A stretch of 64,000 nt of DNA, taken from contig CAJTCS010000005.1 of NCBI GenBank assembly GCA_910574995.1, forward strand, positions 186,001-250,000, read 5' to 3'. This DNA is from Oscillospiraceae bacterium. Its GTDB lineage: Bacteria > Bacillota > Clostridia > Oscillospirales > Acutalibacteraceae. Every line of letters begins with the position of its first letter. Position 1 is the first letter of the stretch. The notes beneath the pieces are model-generated. The model saw only the letters and a list, made by a program, of their open reading frames with translations. It was not told the origin of the DNA and did not search any database. Below are positions 1-8,341 of the stretch, piece by piece. The translations under genes and the position numbers were made by a program.

Positions 1-478
1 GCTTGTTCCAGGCGCAGGGGGCCGTCAGCAGCACATCCCGGCGGGCCTCTGGGGAAAGGGGCTCGTCCAGGGGCACGTCCTCTAAGAAGCGTCCCAGCGT
101 GTTCCCCTCCTCGTCCACCGTTTGGAAAGCGAACATAACCATGTCGGCCCGCTGGGCTTTGGCCGCCGACAGGGCCTTTTCCAGCGCCTGGGGCTCCAGC
201 CAGTCGTCGCTGTCCACCAGCAGCAGCCATTCCCCCGCCGCCGCCTGGATCCCCGTGTTCCGGGCCCCGCCCAGGCCCTGGTTTTCCTGGTGTATCACCC
301 GCAGGCGGCCCTCTTCCCCGGCCAGCCGGTCGCAGATCTCCCCGCTGCCGTCGGTAGAACCGTCGTCTACAGCCAGCACCTCAAAGTCGGGAAAGGTCTG
401 GGCAAAAATGGAACGCAGGCATTTTTCCACGTACCCTTCCACATTGTACACTGGCACCACCACGCTGATCTCTGGCAT
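1..478 (-). CDS. Family 2 glycosyltransferase, 3' end cut by window edge
   Basis: Reading leftward from the ATG at 476-478 gives 159 residues without a stop before the window edge. The start MPEISVVVPVYNVEGYV, then AVDDGSTDGS, then LLVDSDDWLEP, is the classic GT-A fold nucleotide-sugar binding pattern of family 2 glycosyltransferases. The DxD-like motif VDSDDW coordinates the metal and UDP/GDP-sugar. Such enzymes add sugars to cell-wall polysaccharide or exopolysaccharide at the inner membrane face. The acceptor specificity lies in the missing C-terminal part. GC-rich codon use matches the core genes at 48-58 kb, so this is likely resident chromosome rather than island DNA. Confidence 0.85.
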   Translation of the reverse strand, partial: MPEISVVVPVYNVEGYVEKCLRSIFAQTFPDFEVLAVDDGSTDGSGEICDRLAGEEGRLRVIHQENQGLGGARNTGIQAAAGEWLLLVDSDDWLEPQALEKALSAAKAQRADMVMFAFQTVDEEGNTLGRFLEDVPLDEPLSPEARRDVLLTAPCAWNK

Positions 479-653
479 GATACCGTCCCCCCATGGGCCC
501 CAAGGGCCGTTTTTTCCAGGCGCGCCCCGCGCCTTTTCCCTATTATACACGCCCGCCGGGCTTTTTGCAAACCCTTTGGAAAGCGGCGCGCCGGGCGGCA
601 GGGGGCCTTTTCAAATTTTCTGCAAAAAAAGCAAAAAAATTTGCAAAAACATC

Positions 654-682
654 TTGCTTTTTCCAAAACAATAGGCTATAAT
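654..682 (+). promoter_or_regulatory. Sigma-A-type promoter of tRNA-Pro
   Basis: TTGCTT at 654-659, a 17-base spacer and a perfect TATAAT at 677-682 lie 12 bases before the mature 5' end of the tRNA. Confidence 0.7.
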
Positions 683-694
683 AGTCTACGTTGT

Positions 695-770
695 CCGGGT
701 GTGGCGCAGTTGGTAGCGCGCTTGACTGGGGGTCAAGAGGCCGTGAGTTCAAGTCTCGCCACTCGGACCA
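695..770 (+). tRNA. tRNA-Pro(GGG)
   Basis: A complete 76-nt cloverleaf. The acceptor arm CCGGGTG pairs with CACTCGG (one G-T wobble), the anticodon stem CTTGA/TCAAG encloses the loop CTGGGGG with anticodon GGG, and the T-arm carries GTTCAAG. The CCA end is encoded at 768-770. The mobile accretion starts directly at this CCA end, so the gene may have served as an integration target, but no tRNA-Pro 3' duplicate was found inside the window. Confidence 0.95.
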
Positions 771-800
771 TGAATGGCATACAAAAAAGATGCCACCTCT

Positions 801-828
801 GAAAAACCGCGCTGTGGCGCGGTTTTTT
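801..828 (+). terminator. Rho-independent terminator after tRNA-Pro
   Basis: The stem AACCGCGC/GCGCGGTT with a 4-base loop is followed by a run of T. The same structure is repeated in the second copy of the block near 22.7 kb. Confidence 0.75.
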
Positions 829-988
829 GGCGTTCAAGAGGCCAAAAAACGACCGTCACGGGATGACGTGTTTTGGGAGTGATGCCAAAACGAAAGCAAG
901 CTTTCGTTCCCCCGATTTTTAGGACTTGAACTGGCGTAGTACAGAAAAAAACACAGCGGCAAGAAAAAACTAAAGAAATCTTTTGAGA

Positions 989-1018
989 GGCTCACAGGAA
1001 AACCCTGTGGGCCTTTTT
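989..1018 (+). terminator. Rho-independent terminator inside the repeat block
   Basis: GGCTCACAGG, loop AAAA, then CCCTGTGGGCC and a T run. It is conserved in the second copy near 22.94-22.98 kb. Confidence 0.7.
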
Positions 1019-1055
1019 GTATTTCTGGAAAGCTTTTATAAGGAGGAATGGCAAG

Positions 1056-1248
1056 GTGTCAGGCTTTACAAACAACGATCGGGCATAGTCATACGAGAAC
1101 TTTGATGAAGACGATGTTCATCTCGCCGTTGGCTCGATGAAATTGGATCCCAGGCTTCCACCGGGAGCCTGCCGAGGCTAAGGTCATCCAGAAGGACATA
1201 GAAAAGAAAAAACAGAAAGGGCGTGGGAAGCATGATCTTCCGAAATGA
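1056..1248 (+). pseudogene. Decayed short ICE gene, copy 1
   Basis: A strong AGGAGG at 1041-1046 precedes GTG at 1056. In the better copy (23007) the frame reads SGFTNSVIDRAYENFDEDD and then stops, while another frame supplies a basic tail ending GKHDLPK at 1248. The arrangement is the N-terminus of one ICE accessory protein joined out of frame to a typical lysine-rich C-terminal tail, so the gene is broken in both copies. In this copy a small rearrangement near 1075-1090 destroys the frame even earlier. No function can be given. Confidence 0.5.
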
Positions 1249-1608
1249 CGCACACGGCGTGCTGTTTGAAAAGGAAATAAGGCTTCACAAGGGATCTGCG
1301 CATTCGTTGGCTACGCCAACGAAGAAAATTACCGCGGCCCTTTTTTATTGACAGCGGACTACCGGCTCTGGCAGCAGGTGGAGCCGTTTGTGGGCACGAA
1401 AAGCATGGATATCGAATCGGCCCGGCCCCGGCACTTGAACGGGTTGACCTATGTCTGTTTCGAACTGGCCAGGGACATCCTGACTGGCAGCCAGACAGTG
1501 GTGCTGGGGGAACTGGCCGACCCCAGCCTGCTCTCCCCCCGGAACTTTATGGTAGTGTCGCTGGCCATGTTCATCCGGGCTTACGGGCTCAGTGCCGCGA
1601 ATCAGATA
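1232..1608 (+). pseudogene. DUF6075-like ICE protein, frameshifted copy 1
   Basis: ATG at 1232 gives MIFRNDAHGVLFEK, and after a one-T loss in the T run near 1345 the frame continues with LTADYRLWQQVEPFVGTKSM and ends in FIRAYGLSAANQI at the repeat edge. The pattern (leading FRNxxH, then a middle LTADxxLW, then IRxYGL near the end) resembles the small DUF6075 proteins found in Clostridia conjugative elements. The function of that family is unknown to me. It is broken by the frameshift and cut by the block end. Compare the intact frame at 23183. Confidence 0.5.
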
Positions 1609-1645
1609 ACTATGAGGCCCCGCCATGCGGAAGGAGGTAGCGAAG

Positions 1646-1906
1646 ATGAATTTTGACAGACACAAGGTTGAAAGAGTGGGGGAACAGTACCCGGCAGGCA
1701 CTCGCATCCAGCTGCAAGGGCTGTGCAATGACGAGCCGGGGATATACCCTGGCCTATGCGGGACAGTGGTGGGGGTAGATGACCAACCTTCCCTCCTCAT
1801 GAAGTGGGACAACGGGCGGTCGCTTTCGCTCTTCCCAGACTTGGATTCTTTTTCGGTAATCGAGCAGGAGCAGTCCCAGGACACCGGCCCTACCATGCAG
1901 TTATGA
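1646..1906 (+). CDS. DUF4314 small ICE protein
   Basis: The 86-residue product begins MNFDRHKVERVGEQYPAGTR and has the DUF4314 pattern: YPAGTRIQL, then GLCGTVVGVDD and a final MKWDNGRSL before the acidic tail. An AGGAGG at 1633-1638 sits 8 bases before ATG 1646, which favours this start over the upstream ATG at 1625. DUF4314 proteins occur in conjugative elements of Firmicutes and look like small beta-barrel domains; their role is not known. It is one of the few complete genes in the first 4 kb of the island. Confidence 0.75.
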   Translation: MNFDRHKVERVGEQYPAGTRIQLQGLCNDEPGIYPGLCGTVVGVDDQPSLLMKWDNGRSLSLFPDLDSFSVIEQEQSQDTGPTMQL

Positions 1907-1960
1907 ACAATAGACGGTGGTGGCGAAGGCCCCGCTTAGTTGAAAATGGAAGGAGCGCAA

Positions 1961-2885
1961 ATGAACAGGATGGGATCAGACCCCCAGAGGATAAAGTACG
2001 CGGGCCAGCCCACAGCCCAGGGGGTGTGCGAGGAAGTGCGGTACTATCTGGATCGGATGGAAGATCTTCCAATAGTAGATCCGCAAATCGCCGGGGACTG
2101 GGAAAATGGCCGGGAAGTCCCCAAGGGCGCCAGAATTTTCAGCGCCATAGGGTACAATGTGCAGGGAGACCTGTGTGTAGAAGTGTCCCTTCGCTGGCTG
2201 GACGAGGAAGAGAAAACATATAAGGACGATTTTTTCCTTGAGGATATTACCGTCAAAGAAAATGACCTGGGCGCGGCGGCCCGGATCTCCGCTGCCATCA
2301 TCAAGGTTTTTAACCATGACAGCCACATCTATCAACCCCTGCCCCCAATAGCAGCCGAACTGGAAGATGCAAACAGCACTATGACCCCTGCGGAGCTGCT
2401 TTGCAATGGGGTTGGCATCCCCGGTGAAGCGGGCTACAGGATGACCGTCATGACGCTGGGAAAATATCCCGCCTTCCCACTGGAACCCTATCGAACAGCC
2501 TTCCGCAGAGCCGTGGACACAGCTGACCCCGAAAAGGTCATGTTCCTGATAGAACAGGCCCAGAGCCATGTGGAAGACCTGCCGGGTCATTTTTTCGGTG
2601 ATATCGCGGTGTACGCCTATGACGATTACCCCCACATGGCCAGGAAAATCATAGGCCGCTGCACCCCGCAGCAGGCAGCGGCCGTCCCTGCCAGACTGCT
2701 TTTACAGGCTGTAGGCTACGAGGATATAGAGTTCGCCTGTGGGCTTGTAAAAAGGGCGTCCGTGCAGGAGACCTTGCAGAGTGCATCATAGATTCCTGTT
2801 ACCAGAATACCCTGGAATCGCTGCCCTCCGAACTGCTGCGGCTGGGGATGCAGGTAAGCCCGGAGGACTACGGCGCGATGCATTC
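1961..2885 (+). pseudogene. ICE accessory protein, frameshifted and truncated
   Basis: ATG 1961 follows GAAGGAG. The frame runs to residue about 265 (MNRMGSDPQRIKYAGQPTAQ at the start) and then leaves frame where a run of G near 2768 has one base too few. The following frame continues the same protein as LAECIIDSCYQNTLESLPSE up to about 2885, where unrelated VaFE-repeat sequence begins. The protein is typical of the large hypothetical antirestriction/DUF-type accessory proteins of Clostridia ICEs; I do not recognise a catalytic motif. Confidence 0.55.
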
Positions 2886-3451
2886 TTGCCTGGTCTACAA
2901 CTTCACAGACATTGGCCTTACCCCTGGCAAAGAGTACAATATCAAGGGCGTTTTGATGGACAAATCGACGGGGGAAAAGTTTCTGGTAGACGGCAAGGAA
3001 GTTAACGCAGAAGCTACCTTTATAGCTTCCAAAACCGAAGGTAGCATCGACATCCCCTTTACCTTCGATGCTTCCGGTCTGGCTGGGAAATCGGTTGTGG
3101 TGTTTGAAAGCTTGTATAGGGACGGCCTGGAGCTGGCTGCTCACACCGACATTGACGATGAAGGGCAGACCATTGATTTTGGCAAGCCGGACATCCAGAC
3201 CACAGCCACCATCGACGGCAATAAGATTACCGACCCGCTGGGCGAAGTGACCATCGTGGACACTGTGGAGTACACCGGCCTTACTATCGGCAAAACCTAC
3301 AATGTCAAGGGCGTTTTGATGGACAAGTCTACCAATGAAAAACTGCTGGTGGACGGGAAGGAAATCACTTCCTCTGCTGAGTTTACGGCAGAAAAGGAAA
3401 ATGGAACGGTTGAAGTCACCTTTACCTTTGACTGCTCTGGACTGGCGGGCA
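2886..3451 (+). pseudogene. Fragment of a VaFE-repeat surface adhesin/pilin
   Basis: Almost two tandem repeats of about 115 residues are open in frame. Each reads YTGLTPGKxYxxKGVLMDKS, then LLVDGKEV, then FTFDxSGLAGKS. The first also has VVVFESLYRDG and HTDIDDEGQT, the signature of T-Q ester-bond (VaFE) stalk domains in Gram-positive surface proteins. Start, signal peptide and LPXTG anchor are all missing. The second repeat stops in mid-domain at 3451 and is joined directly to reverse-transcriptase sequence. Confidence 0.75.
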
Positions 3452-3972
3452 TAAGTATATCCAGAAAAAGAACGGGAAAATGCGTCCTCTGGGTATCCCC
3501 TCTGCCAATGACAAGCTGGTGCAGGAGGTTGTCCGTATGCTGCTGGAAAGTATCTATGAGCCAAACTTTTCTCCCAACTCCCATGGGTTTCGGCCCAAAC
3601 GGGGCTGCCATACCGCGCTCAAGCACATAGACATCAACTTTAAGGGCGCAAACTGGTTCATCGAGGGTGACATCAAAGCCTGCTTTGACAGCTTTGACCA
3701 CCACGTCATGATAAGTATCCTGCGGGAGCGCATCCAGGACGAATACTTCATCGGCCTGATATGGAAGTTCCTCCGCACGGGGTATATGGAACAGTGGCAG
3801 CGCCATCAGACCTTTTCGGGAACGCCCCAAGGAAGCGGGATAAGCCCTATCCTGGCAAACATCTATCTAGATAAGCTGGACAGCTTTATGGAGCGCTGCA
3901 AGATGGAATTCGACGTTGGTACACCCAAAAGCCGCAAAATAGATAGCGGCTACGTGAAGGCCCGGGAGCACT
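3452..3972 (+). pseudogene. Group II intron reverse transcriptase fragment
   Basis: The frame YIQKKNGKMRPLGIP, LVQEVVRMLLESIYEPNF, SHGFRPKRGCHTAL, DIKACFDSFDH and GTPQGSGISPILANIYLDKLD covers RT blocks 1-4 of LtrA-type maturases. The YADD catalytic block, the X/thumb domain and the endonuclease domain are absent because the frame is cut at about 3972 after KAREHY. No intron RNA domain V is visible. It is a relic, not a working retroelement. Confidence 0.85.
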
Positions 3973-4074
3973 ACCATGCGCTGTTGGTCATATTGCTCCT
4001 CCAGGGCCGCATAATACGCCTTTGCAGCCTGTTCCTTTTGCTTCATTAATTCCAAGGACAAATAGCGTTTAGAG
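3973..4074 (-). pseudogene. Coiled-coil gene scrap
   Basis: On the minus strand, after a TGA at about 4073-4075, an open frame reads SKRYLSLELMKQKEQAA then YYAALEEQYDQQRM. It has the charge pattern of a helical coiled coil and ends exactly where the RT fragment ends on the other strand. There is no ribosome site. It is probably the N-terminal scrap of a larger gene; the parent is not recognised. Confidence 0.35.
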
Positions 4075-4152
4075 TGTATTCAGCCCGTGAACGATGAGGG
4101 GCCTTCAGAAGACGAAGTAGAGCAGAGCGATAGCGGGATGCAGATGGGCTGA
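4066..4152 (+). pseudogene. Acidic C-terminal gene scrap
   Basis: After a stop at 4063-4065 a plus-strand frame reads PVNDEGPSEDEVEQSDSG and stops at 4150-4152. This looks like the acidic tail of a lost gene rather than a gene of its own, since it has no start or ribosome site. Confidence 0.25.
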
Positions 4153-4258
4153 TTCCACATTCCCCTCGACTTCCCCACCCGGATGTGGTATACTAAAGAT
4201 ACTACAAAGCAAGATAATCCATGCAAAATATAGCCGTCAGAGACAGGAGGTGCCCGGC

Positions 4259-5896
4259 GTGGAATTTGAAACAAATGTGATAACCGGAAGCGCACTTTTG
4301 GAATTTGCAAAAGGCGTGGATGGCTGGGAAAAACGCGACTGCTATGCCAAGCTGGAGCAATACCTGTACGGCGGGGGAAGGGACAGGGTGTGCCTCCTTT
4401 ATGGGCTGCGCCGGACGGGGAAAACCACCCTGCTCCGCCAGGCGATCCTAAACATGACAGAGGAACAGCGGCAAAAGGCTGCTTATATCAAAGCAAAGCG
4501 CACGGATACCATGGCTTCTGTCAACCGGGACATCAAGGCCCTCCAGGAACAAGGCTTTCTTTATGTTTTTCTGGATGAAGCCACCCTCATGAAAGATTTT
4601 GTAGATTCCGCCGCCCTCTTCTCCGATGTATATGCAAGTTCTGGCATGAAGCTGGTGCTTTCCGGTACAGATTCCCTGGGGTTCTGGCTAGCGGAGCGGG
4701 AAGAATTATACGACCGCGCCGTGACGCTCCATACCACCTTCATCCCCTACCGGGAATTTTGCCGGCTCCTGCACCGGGACAGCGTCGATGAATATATCCG
4801 CTACGGAGGGACATTGCGGGCCGGGGAGCTGGATTTTTCCACCAGGGGCCTCGATGCGGAGGAAGCGTCCTTCCGGGATGACGAAAGCACGCGCAAGTAT
4901 ATCGACACCGCCATCTGCCGGAATATCCAGCACTCCCTCTCCTGCTATGAGGATGGCGGGCATTTCCGTCATCTTAGAGAGCTTTATGACGCGGGGGAGC
5001 TGACCAGCGCCATCAACCGTGTCATAGAGGACATGAACCACCGCTTCGTGCTGGACGTGCTGACAAGCCCCTTCAAATCCCACGACTTGGGCTTGGCGGC
5101 GCAAAACCTCCGCAGGGAGCGCGACCCGGAAAAGCGTACAGACATTCTGGACTCCATTGACGTTTCCTCCGTGACAGAGCGGCTCAAGGGGATATTAGAA
5201 ATCCGCAATCAGGAAGAACAGCGCATTGGGCTCACAGAAGCCCATGTGCAGGAGATCAAAGAGTACCTGCAAGCCCTCGACCTCATTGTCAACTGTCCCA
5301 TAGAGACTACCACCGGCAGCGCCCCGCTGGAGCATATCCTCATTACCCAGCCGGGGCTGCGGTACTGCCAGGCACAGGCGCTGGTTTACTCGCTTGTGCA
5401 GGACAGGACATTCCAAACCTTCAGCGAACGGGAGAAGGAGCTGGCAGCACAGCGCATCCTGCAGAAAGTGCGGGGGCGTATGCTGGAGGATATCGTCCTG
5501 CTGGAAACCATGAAAGTCGCAGGCCCGGAGCAAAATGTGTTTAAGCTGCAATTTGCCGCGGGCGAGTTTGACATGGTGGTCTATGACAAGCGGAAAAATT
5601 ACTGCGCCGTGTTTGAAGTCAAGCACAGCGAAAAAAATATCCCCGAGCAGCGCAGGCATCTGATAAATGAAGAAAATCTGTTGCTGACTGAAAAACGGTT
5701 CGGGGAAATTGTCCGCCGCTGTGTGCTATATCAGGGACAATCGCTCGTCACGGCGGAGGGTGTGGAATATGCAAATGTGGGGGATTATCTCGAGGGACTA
5801 GGGCATGGGATGTCTTTGAAACAGGAGCAATGCCCTAGCCCTTCTTTGGAAAATGACCTTGAAGATTTGCGGGAAGGCCCAACCCTGACAATGTGA
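4259..5896 (+). CDS. AAA ATPase with C-terminal nuclease-like domain (DUF4143 type)
   Basis: 545 residues from GTG 4259, chosen because AGGAGG at 4245-4250 sits 8 bases upstream. The N-terminal half is an AAA_14-type ATPase: Walker A LLYGLRRTGKTTLLRQ near residue 42, Walker B FLYVFLDEATL near 100 and a sensor strand KLVLSGTDSLGF. The C-terminal part, after about residue 400, has GEFDMVVYDKRKNYCAVFEV followed by KHSEK, a D-x(n)-ExK arrangement like the PD-(D/E)XK fold seen in DUF4143 proteins. Members of this superfamily are common in gut bacteria and their biological role is unclear. It is complete and monocistronic, with a TATACT box at about 4190. Confidence 0.7.
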   Translation: MEFETNVITGSALLEFAKGVDGWEKRDCYAKLEQYLYGGGRDRVCLLYGLRRTGKTTLLRQAILNMTEEQRQKAAYIKAKRTDTMASVNRDIKALQEQGFLYVFLDEATLMKDFVDSAALFSDVYASSGMKLVLSGTDSLGFWLAEREELYDRAVTLHTTFIPYREFCRLLHRDSVDEYIRYGGTLRAGELDFSTRGLDAEEASFRDDESTRKYIDTAICRNIQHSLSCYEDGGHFRHLRELYDAGELTSAINRVIEDMNHRFVLDVLTSPFKSHDLGLAAQNLRRERDPEKRTDILDSIDVSSVTERLKGILEIRNQEEQRIGLTEAHVQEIKEYLQALDLIVNCPIETTTGSAPLEHILITQPGLRYCQAQALVYSLVQDRTFQTFSEREKELAAQRILQKVRGRMLEDIVLLETMKVAGPEQNVFKLQFAAGEFDMVVYDKRKNYCAVFEVKHSEKNIPEQRRHLINEENLLLTEKRFGEIVRRCVLYQGQSLVTAEGVEYANVGDYLEGLGHGMSLKQEQCPSPSLENDLEDLREGPTLTM

Positions 5897-5949
5897 TATT
5901 TGCGGAAGGGTGTGCAGAGCTATTGGATAACCGTAGAGGGGAGAAAATC

Positions 5950-6009
5950 ATGTTTCATATTTTGTTCGTCTGCCACGGCAGTACACATCCTGCCCTTGAA
6001 AATGGTTGA
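5950..6009 (+). pseudogene. N-terminal scrap of a low-molecular-weight phosphatase
   Basis: ATG 5950 reads MFHILFVCHG and then diverges to a stop at 6007-6009. Bases 5959-5980 are identical to 15458-15479, the start of the larger LMW-PTP gene on the other side of the Tn916-type element. The active-site loop CX5R is lost. It marks the left flank of that element. Confidence 0.45.
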
Positions 6010-6043
6010 TATATCTGGACTTTCAGCAGATACCCCCGCAAAT

Positions 6044-6075
6044 ATACTACCTGTTTACTACTTTTGAGGTCAGAA
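6044..6075 (+). other. Candidate left end (att) of the Tn916/Tn1549-type element
   Basis: TACTACCTGTTTACTAC followed by TTTTGAGGTCA resembles the sequence just downstream of the integrase at 15312-15345 (TACTACTTCCTG, then TACTACTTTTGGGGTCA). Matching ends of this kind are expected for a Tn916-family element. The match is imperfect, so the exact ends are tentative. Confidence 0.4.
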
Positions 6076-6301
6076 CGATAACACCCGCCTCGGCACGATA
6101 TGGACGATAAAGGGCAAGGCGCAAATAGACGTGCCTTGCCCTTTTTGCCGTTGTTGGCATTTCCGTTGTCGGATAATCCGACAACGGAAAACCGACGTCG
6201 GAAAATCCAACGCAATAAAATAAAGATATAAGTAACTAAAGACAAAATCAAGTAAAGATTTATCAATTACCCATTCCTTTCCTATCCTTTCCCCTACCCT
6301 T

Positions 6302-6480
6302 CCCGTTGAGGAACGGGCGGCAAAGCCGCCAGAAGGGAATGGAACGGAAGGGAGAAGCAGAGAGGTCAAATATCAGCAGGGGTTATCATGGCTGTTATCT
6401 GACCCGCAGAAACCGTACAGACGCGAAGCGGGTGTACGGTTTCTGCGGGTGCCGCAAGAGGGCCGCAGGGCCTCTTGCGT
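6302..6480 (+). repeat. Cluster of four stem-loops near the element's left end
   Basis: In order: CCCGTT/AACGGG (6302-6317), GGCGGC/GCCGCC (6316-6330), an 18-bp perfect stem ACCCGCAGAAACCGTACA with its complement at 6433-6450, and CGCAAGAGG/CCTCTTGCG (6453-6479). No gene is visible across 6010-6790. The 18-bp hairpin is the sort of structure found at transfer origins or regulatory ends of Tn1549-like elements, but I cannot identify it further. Confidence 0.6.
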
Positions 6481-6565
6481 GACAGCACAGTTTCACAATT
6501 CAACAGAAGCCAAGACAGGAGCGCCGGAGTATCGGCCTCCCGCCCTGACTTTTTTGCGCCCATCT

Positions 6566-6678
6566 CTACGCATTTAGAACCTCGTTTTTGAGGGTGCAGG
6601 TCAAATCGTATTGCCCTCTGTGTGACCGCCGCTTGGAAGCCTTGAAAATAGGGCGCTGAATAAGCCCTAAATGCGTAG
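6566..6678. repeat. 12-bp inverted repeat enclosing 89 bases
   Basis: CTACGCATTTAG at 6566-6577 and CTAAATGCGTAG at 6667-6678 are perfect complements. The enclosed DNA is non-coding. Confidence 0.6.
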
Positions 6679-6796
6679 GCTAGTGGGCTGATTTGAGAGG
6701 TATCTATATAGAAATGGCTTCCCTATTTTCGAGAGGAATAGGTATCAGTGACAAAACTGCAGAACCGATACAAAATTTTGGAATTACTTTACTTTT

Positions 6797-6825
6797 TTGT
6801 CAAAGCAGAGTATAATAACTATAAA
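6797..6825 (+). promoter_or_regulatory. Promoter of the DUF6236-like gene
   Basis: TTGTCA at 6797-6802, a 17-base spacer and TATAAA at 6820-6825; AAGGGGGG follows as a ribosome site before ATG 6845. Confidence 0.5.
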
Positions 6826-6844
6826 ATTAAGGGGGGCAATCGTT

Positions 6845-7957
6845 ATGCGGCCTGCATTTTCAAATGCCTTATATTATCCAACTATTGACATTCAGAATAC
6901 AGATTGGTTAAAAACTGCGATTCTTTTTTGGGACTCTATTTCAACTATTGTCCCGGAATCCCTTCGTAATCCATATAAAGTGCGCGATACGCAATACCTT
7001 TCTGACATTGGGTTTTTGCGTCCTCTTTATGTCAATTCCGATGACAAATCTGTGATTGGAATTGAAAAAGATATATTGGATTTATTGCATTCTCCAGAGT
7101 TTGCAGAAGTAATCTATTCGCCACAGGCTACTAGATTTGGCGGCATTTGGAGCAGTAAAATGTCACACAGGGTTAGGAATTATTTAGAACATACTACTAT
7201 GAATGGCATATATCGAGATAAAATATCTTGGCTAATCCGAAATGAAATACGGGAATTTGGACAACATCTTGGCGATCACGAAGTTTACTATTTTGAACAA
7301 GAATTTGCCTATATTTATATGATTGTTTTGGCTAATAAGTTATGTGAAGATCATTCCTTGGGCATGGTTACTGATGATATTCCGTGCTTTAATATAGGGA
7401 ATACTGTGAAATATGGTAACCAAACAATAATCCAGTCAAATGATTATTTTCGTCATAGGCGGCCAAGAGATCATCAGTTAGAGCAAGGTATGTTGCTTAA
7501 CTTTATCATAAGTGGACTATCAATTTCTCCAGATACTACTTTAACAGATATAGTTTCTTTTAAGGAACATCACGCAGATGAATTAGGGCGATTCCGAACG
7601 CAACTTGCTAAACTTACACAAAATTTTGCTGTGGATAAGCCTATTGCTATATTACAACAAGAGATAAGAGATTTGTACAATAATGAATTTTTGCCTGCGC
7701 TGAATGACTTTAAGGCGGCCCTCAAAGGTTCAAGGATTAAGTGGTTTACAGAAACTTGTCTTAAAGTGTCCCTGCTCTCGGCCAGTGCAACAGGCGTACC
7801 AATGGCCCTTTTAGGACTTCCTGTAGAGCAAGCTCTTTTTGCTGGAATGGGGGTATCTGTTATAGCATCTGCTGTTTCATATAATGTAGATAAAGAGCGT
7901 TTTTTGCGAGAAAATCCATACTCGTACCTGTTATCCATAAATCGTGAATGGGCATAA
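6845..7957 (+). CDS. DUF6236-like protein
   Basis: 370 residues from ATG 6845, which follows AAGGGGGG by 8 bases; the longer frame from 6797 has no ribosome site. The start MRPAFSNALYYPTIDIQNTD followed by WLKTAILFWDSISTIVPES is the pattern I associate with DUF6236, a family of unknown function. The C-terminal third has a hydrophobic, glycine-rich stretch (SASATGVPMALLGLPVEQAL, then FAGMGVSVIASAV) that could be two short membrane helices. Base composition is much more AT-rich than the neighbouring ICE genes, so it is probably cargo acquired independently. It stands alone between two non-coding stretches; an accessory or defence role is possible but unsupported. Confidence 0.6.
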   Translation: MRPAFSNALYYPTIDIQNTDWLKTAILFWDSISTIVPESLRNPYKVRDTQYLSDIGFLRPLYVNSDDKSVIGIEKDILDLLHSPEFAEVIYSPQATRFGGIWSSKMSHRVRNYLEHTTMNGIYRDKISWLIRNEIREFGQHLGDHEVYYFEQEFAYIYMIVLANKLCEDHSLGMVTDDIPCFNIGNTVKYGNQTIIQSNDYFRHRRPRDHQLEQGMLLNFIISGLSISPDTTLTDIVSFKEHHADELGRFRTQLAKLTQNFAVDKPIAILQQEIRDLYNNEFLPALNDFKAALKGSRIKWFTETCLKVSLLSASATGVPMALLGLPVEQALFAGMGVSVIASAVSYNVDKERFLRENPYSYLLSINREWA

Positions 7958-8286
7958 AAATAGCCCAGGTCGAAAGCAATCGGGGCGCAGGGGGCATGAT
8001 ATAGCTCCTTGCGTTCCTATTGTTTTGCCTATATTGTATATTTCTTAAAATGCAACCTTGATAAGGACGTGATGTTCCAAGATCAACTGCTCTTGTATTA
8101 GCATTGCTCACCATGTATTACTTCCGTTCTGCATAAGGGTTTGGGACTATCCCAACAAGCAAAACGGACACGGCCCGACAGGGGCCGGGTTTGGCCGTTT
8201 TTCGGGAGTGTGGCCACACTCCCTATGCTTGCTACGATAGCGTTCCCTCCATACCGTAAACCCTAAAACTCAAAAATTTACTGTCA
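7958..8286. other. Non-coding stretch with stem-loops and a 20-bp palindrome
   Basis: No credible gene. It holds a G+C-rich stem around 8165-8202 (AAACGG to CCGTTT with an inner GGCCC/GGGCC) and a perfect 20-bp palindrome, GGGAGTGTGGCCACACTCCC, at 8204-8223. These look like relics of ICE intergenic DNA left after deletion of the conjugation genes. Confidence 0.5.
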
Positions 8287-8319
8287 TTTCATACCCATTC
8301 CACATTCCGGTGCTATACT
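8287..8319 (+). promoter_or_regulatory. Response-regulator box 1 and promoter of the two-component genes
   Basis: TTTCATACCCATTCCACATT at 8287-8306 lies 7 bases before the -10 element TATACT (8314-8319). Nineteen of its 20 bases recur at the same distance from the -10 of the permease gene (10158). The half-sites TTCATA and TTCCACA 11 bases apart fit an OmpR-type direct-repeat operator in the -35 position, so autoregulation by the gene at 8342 is likely. Confidence 0.65.
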
Positions 8320-8341
8320 ACCCTGAAAAGGGGGAACTACG

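Larger units (their letters stand above)
769..1608 (+). repeat. Long direct repeat, copy 1 of a 0.84-0.9-kb ICE-derived block
   Basis: From the A of the tRNA-Pro CCA end to GAATCAGATA at 1599-1608 this stretch is nearly identical to 22665-23560, in the same orientation. Copy 1 lacks about 55-60 bases after position 835 that copy 2 has. Both copies contain the same hairpins, the same decayed short gene and a DUF6075-like gene. Both end at exactly the same base, after which unrelated sequences follow: a DUF4314 gene here, a VirB4 fragment in copy 2. Confidence 0.85.

Noticed and set aside
3-802. Two long plus-strand frames opposite the glycosyltransferase and tRNA-Pro
   Set aside because: They are antisense to a clear GT2 gene and run through the tRNA; low-complexity composition without ribosome sites.
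3452-3972. Reverse transcriptase as a retron or diversity-generating element
   Set aside because: The motifs are of group II intron maturase type, the catalytic YADD block is missing, and no template/variable repeat or msr-msd structure was seen.
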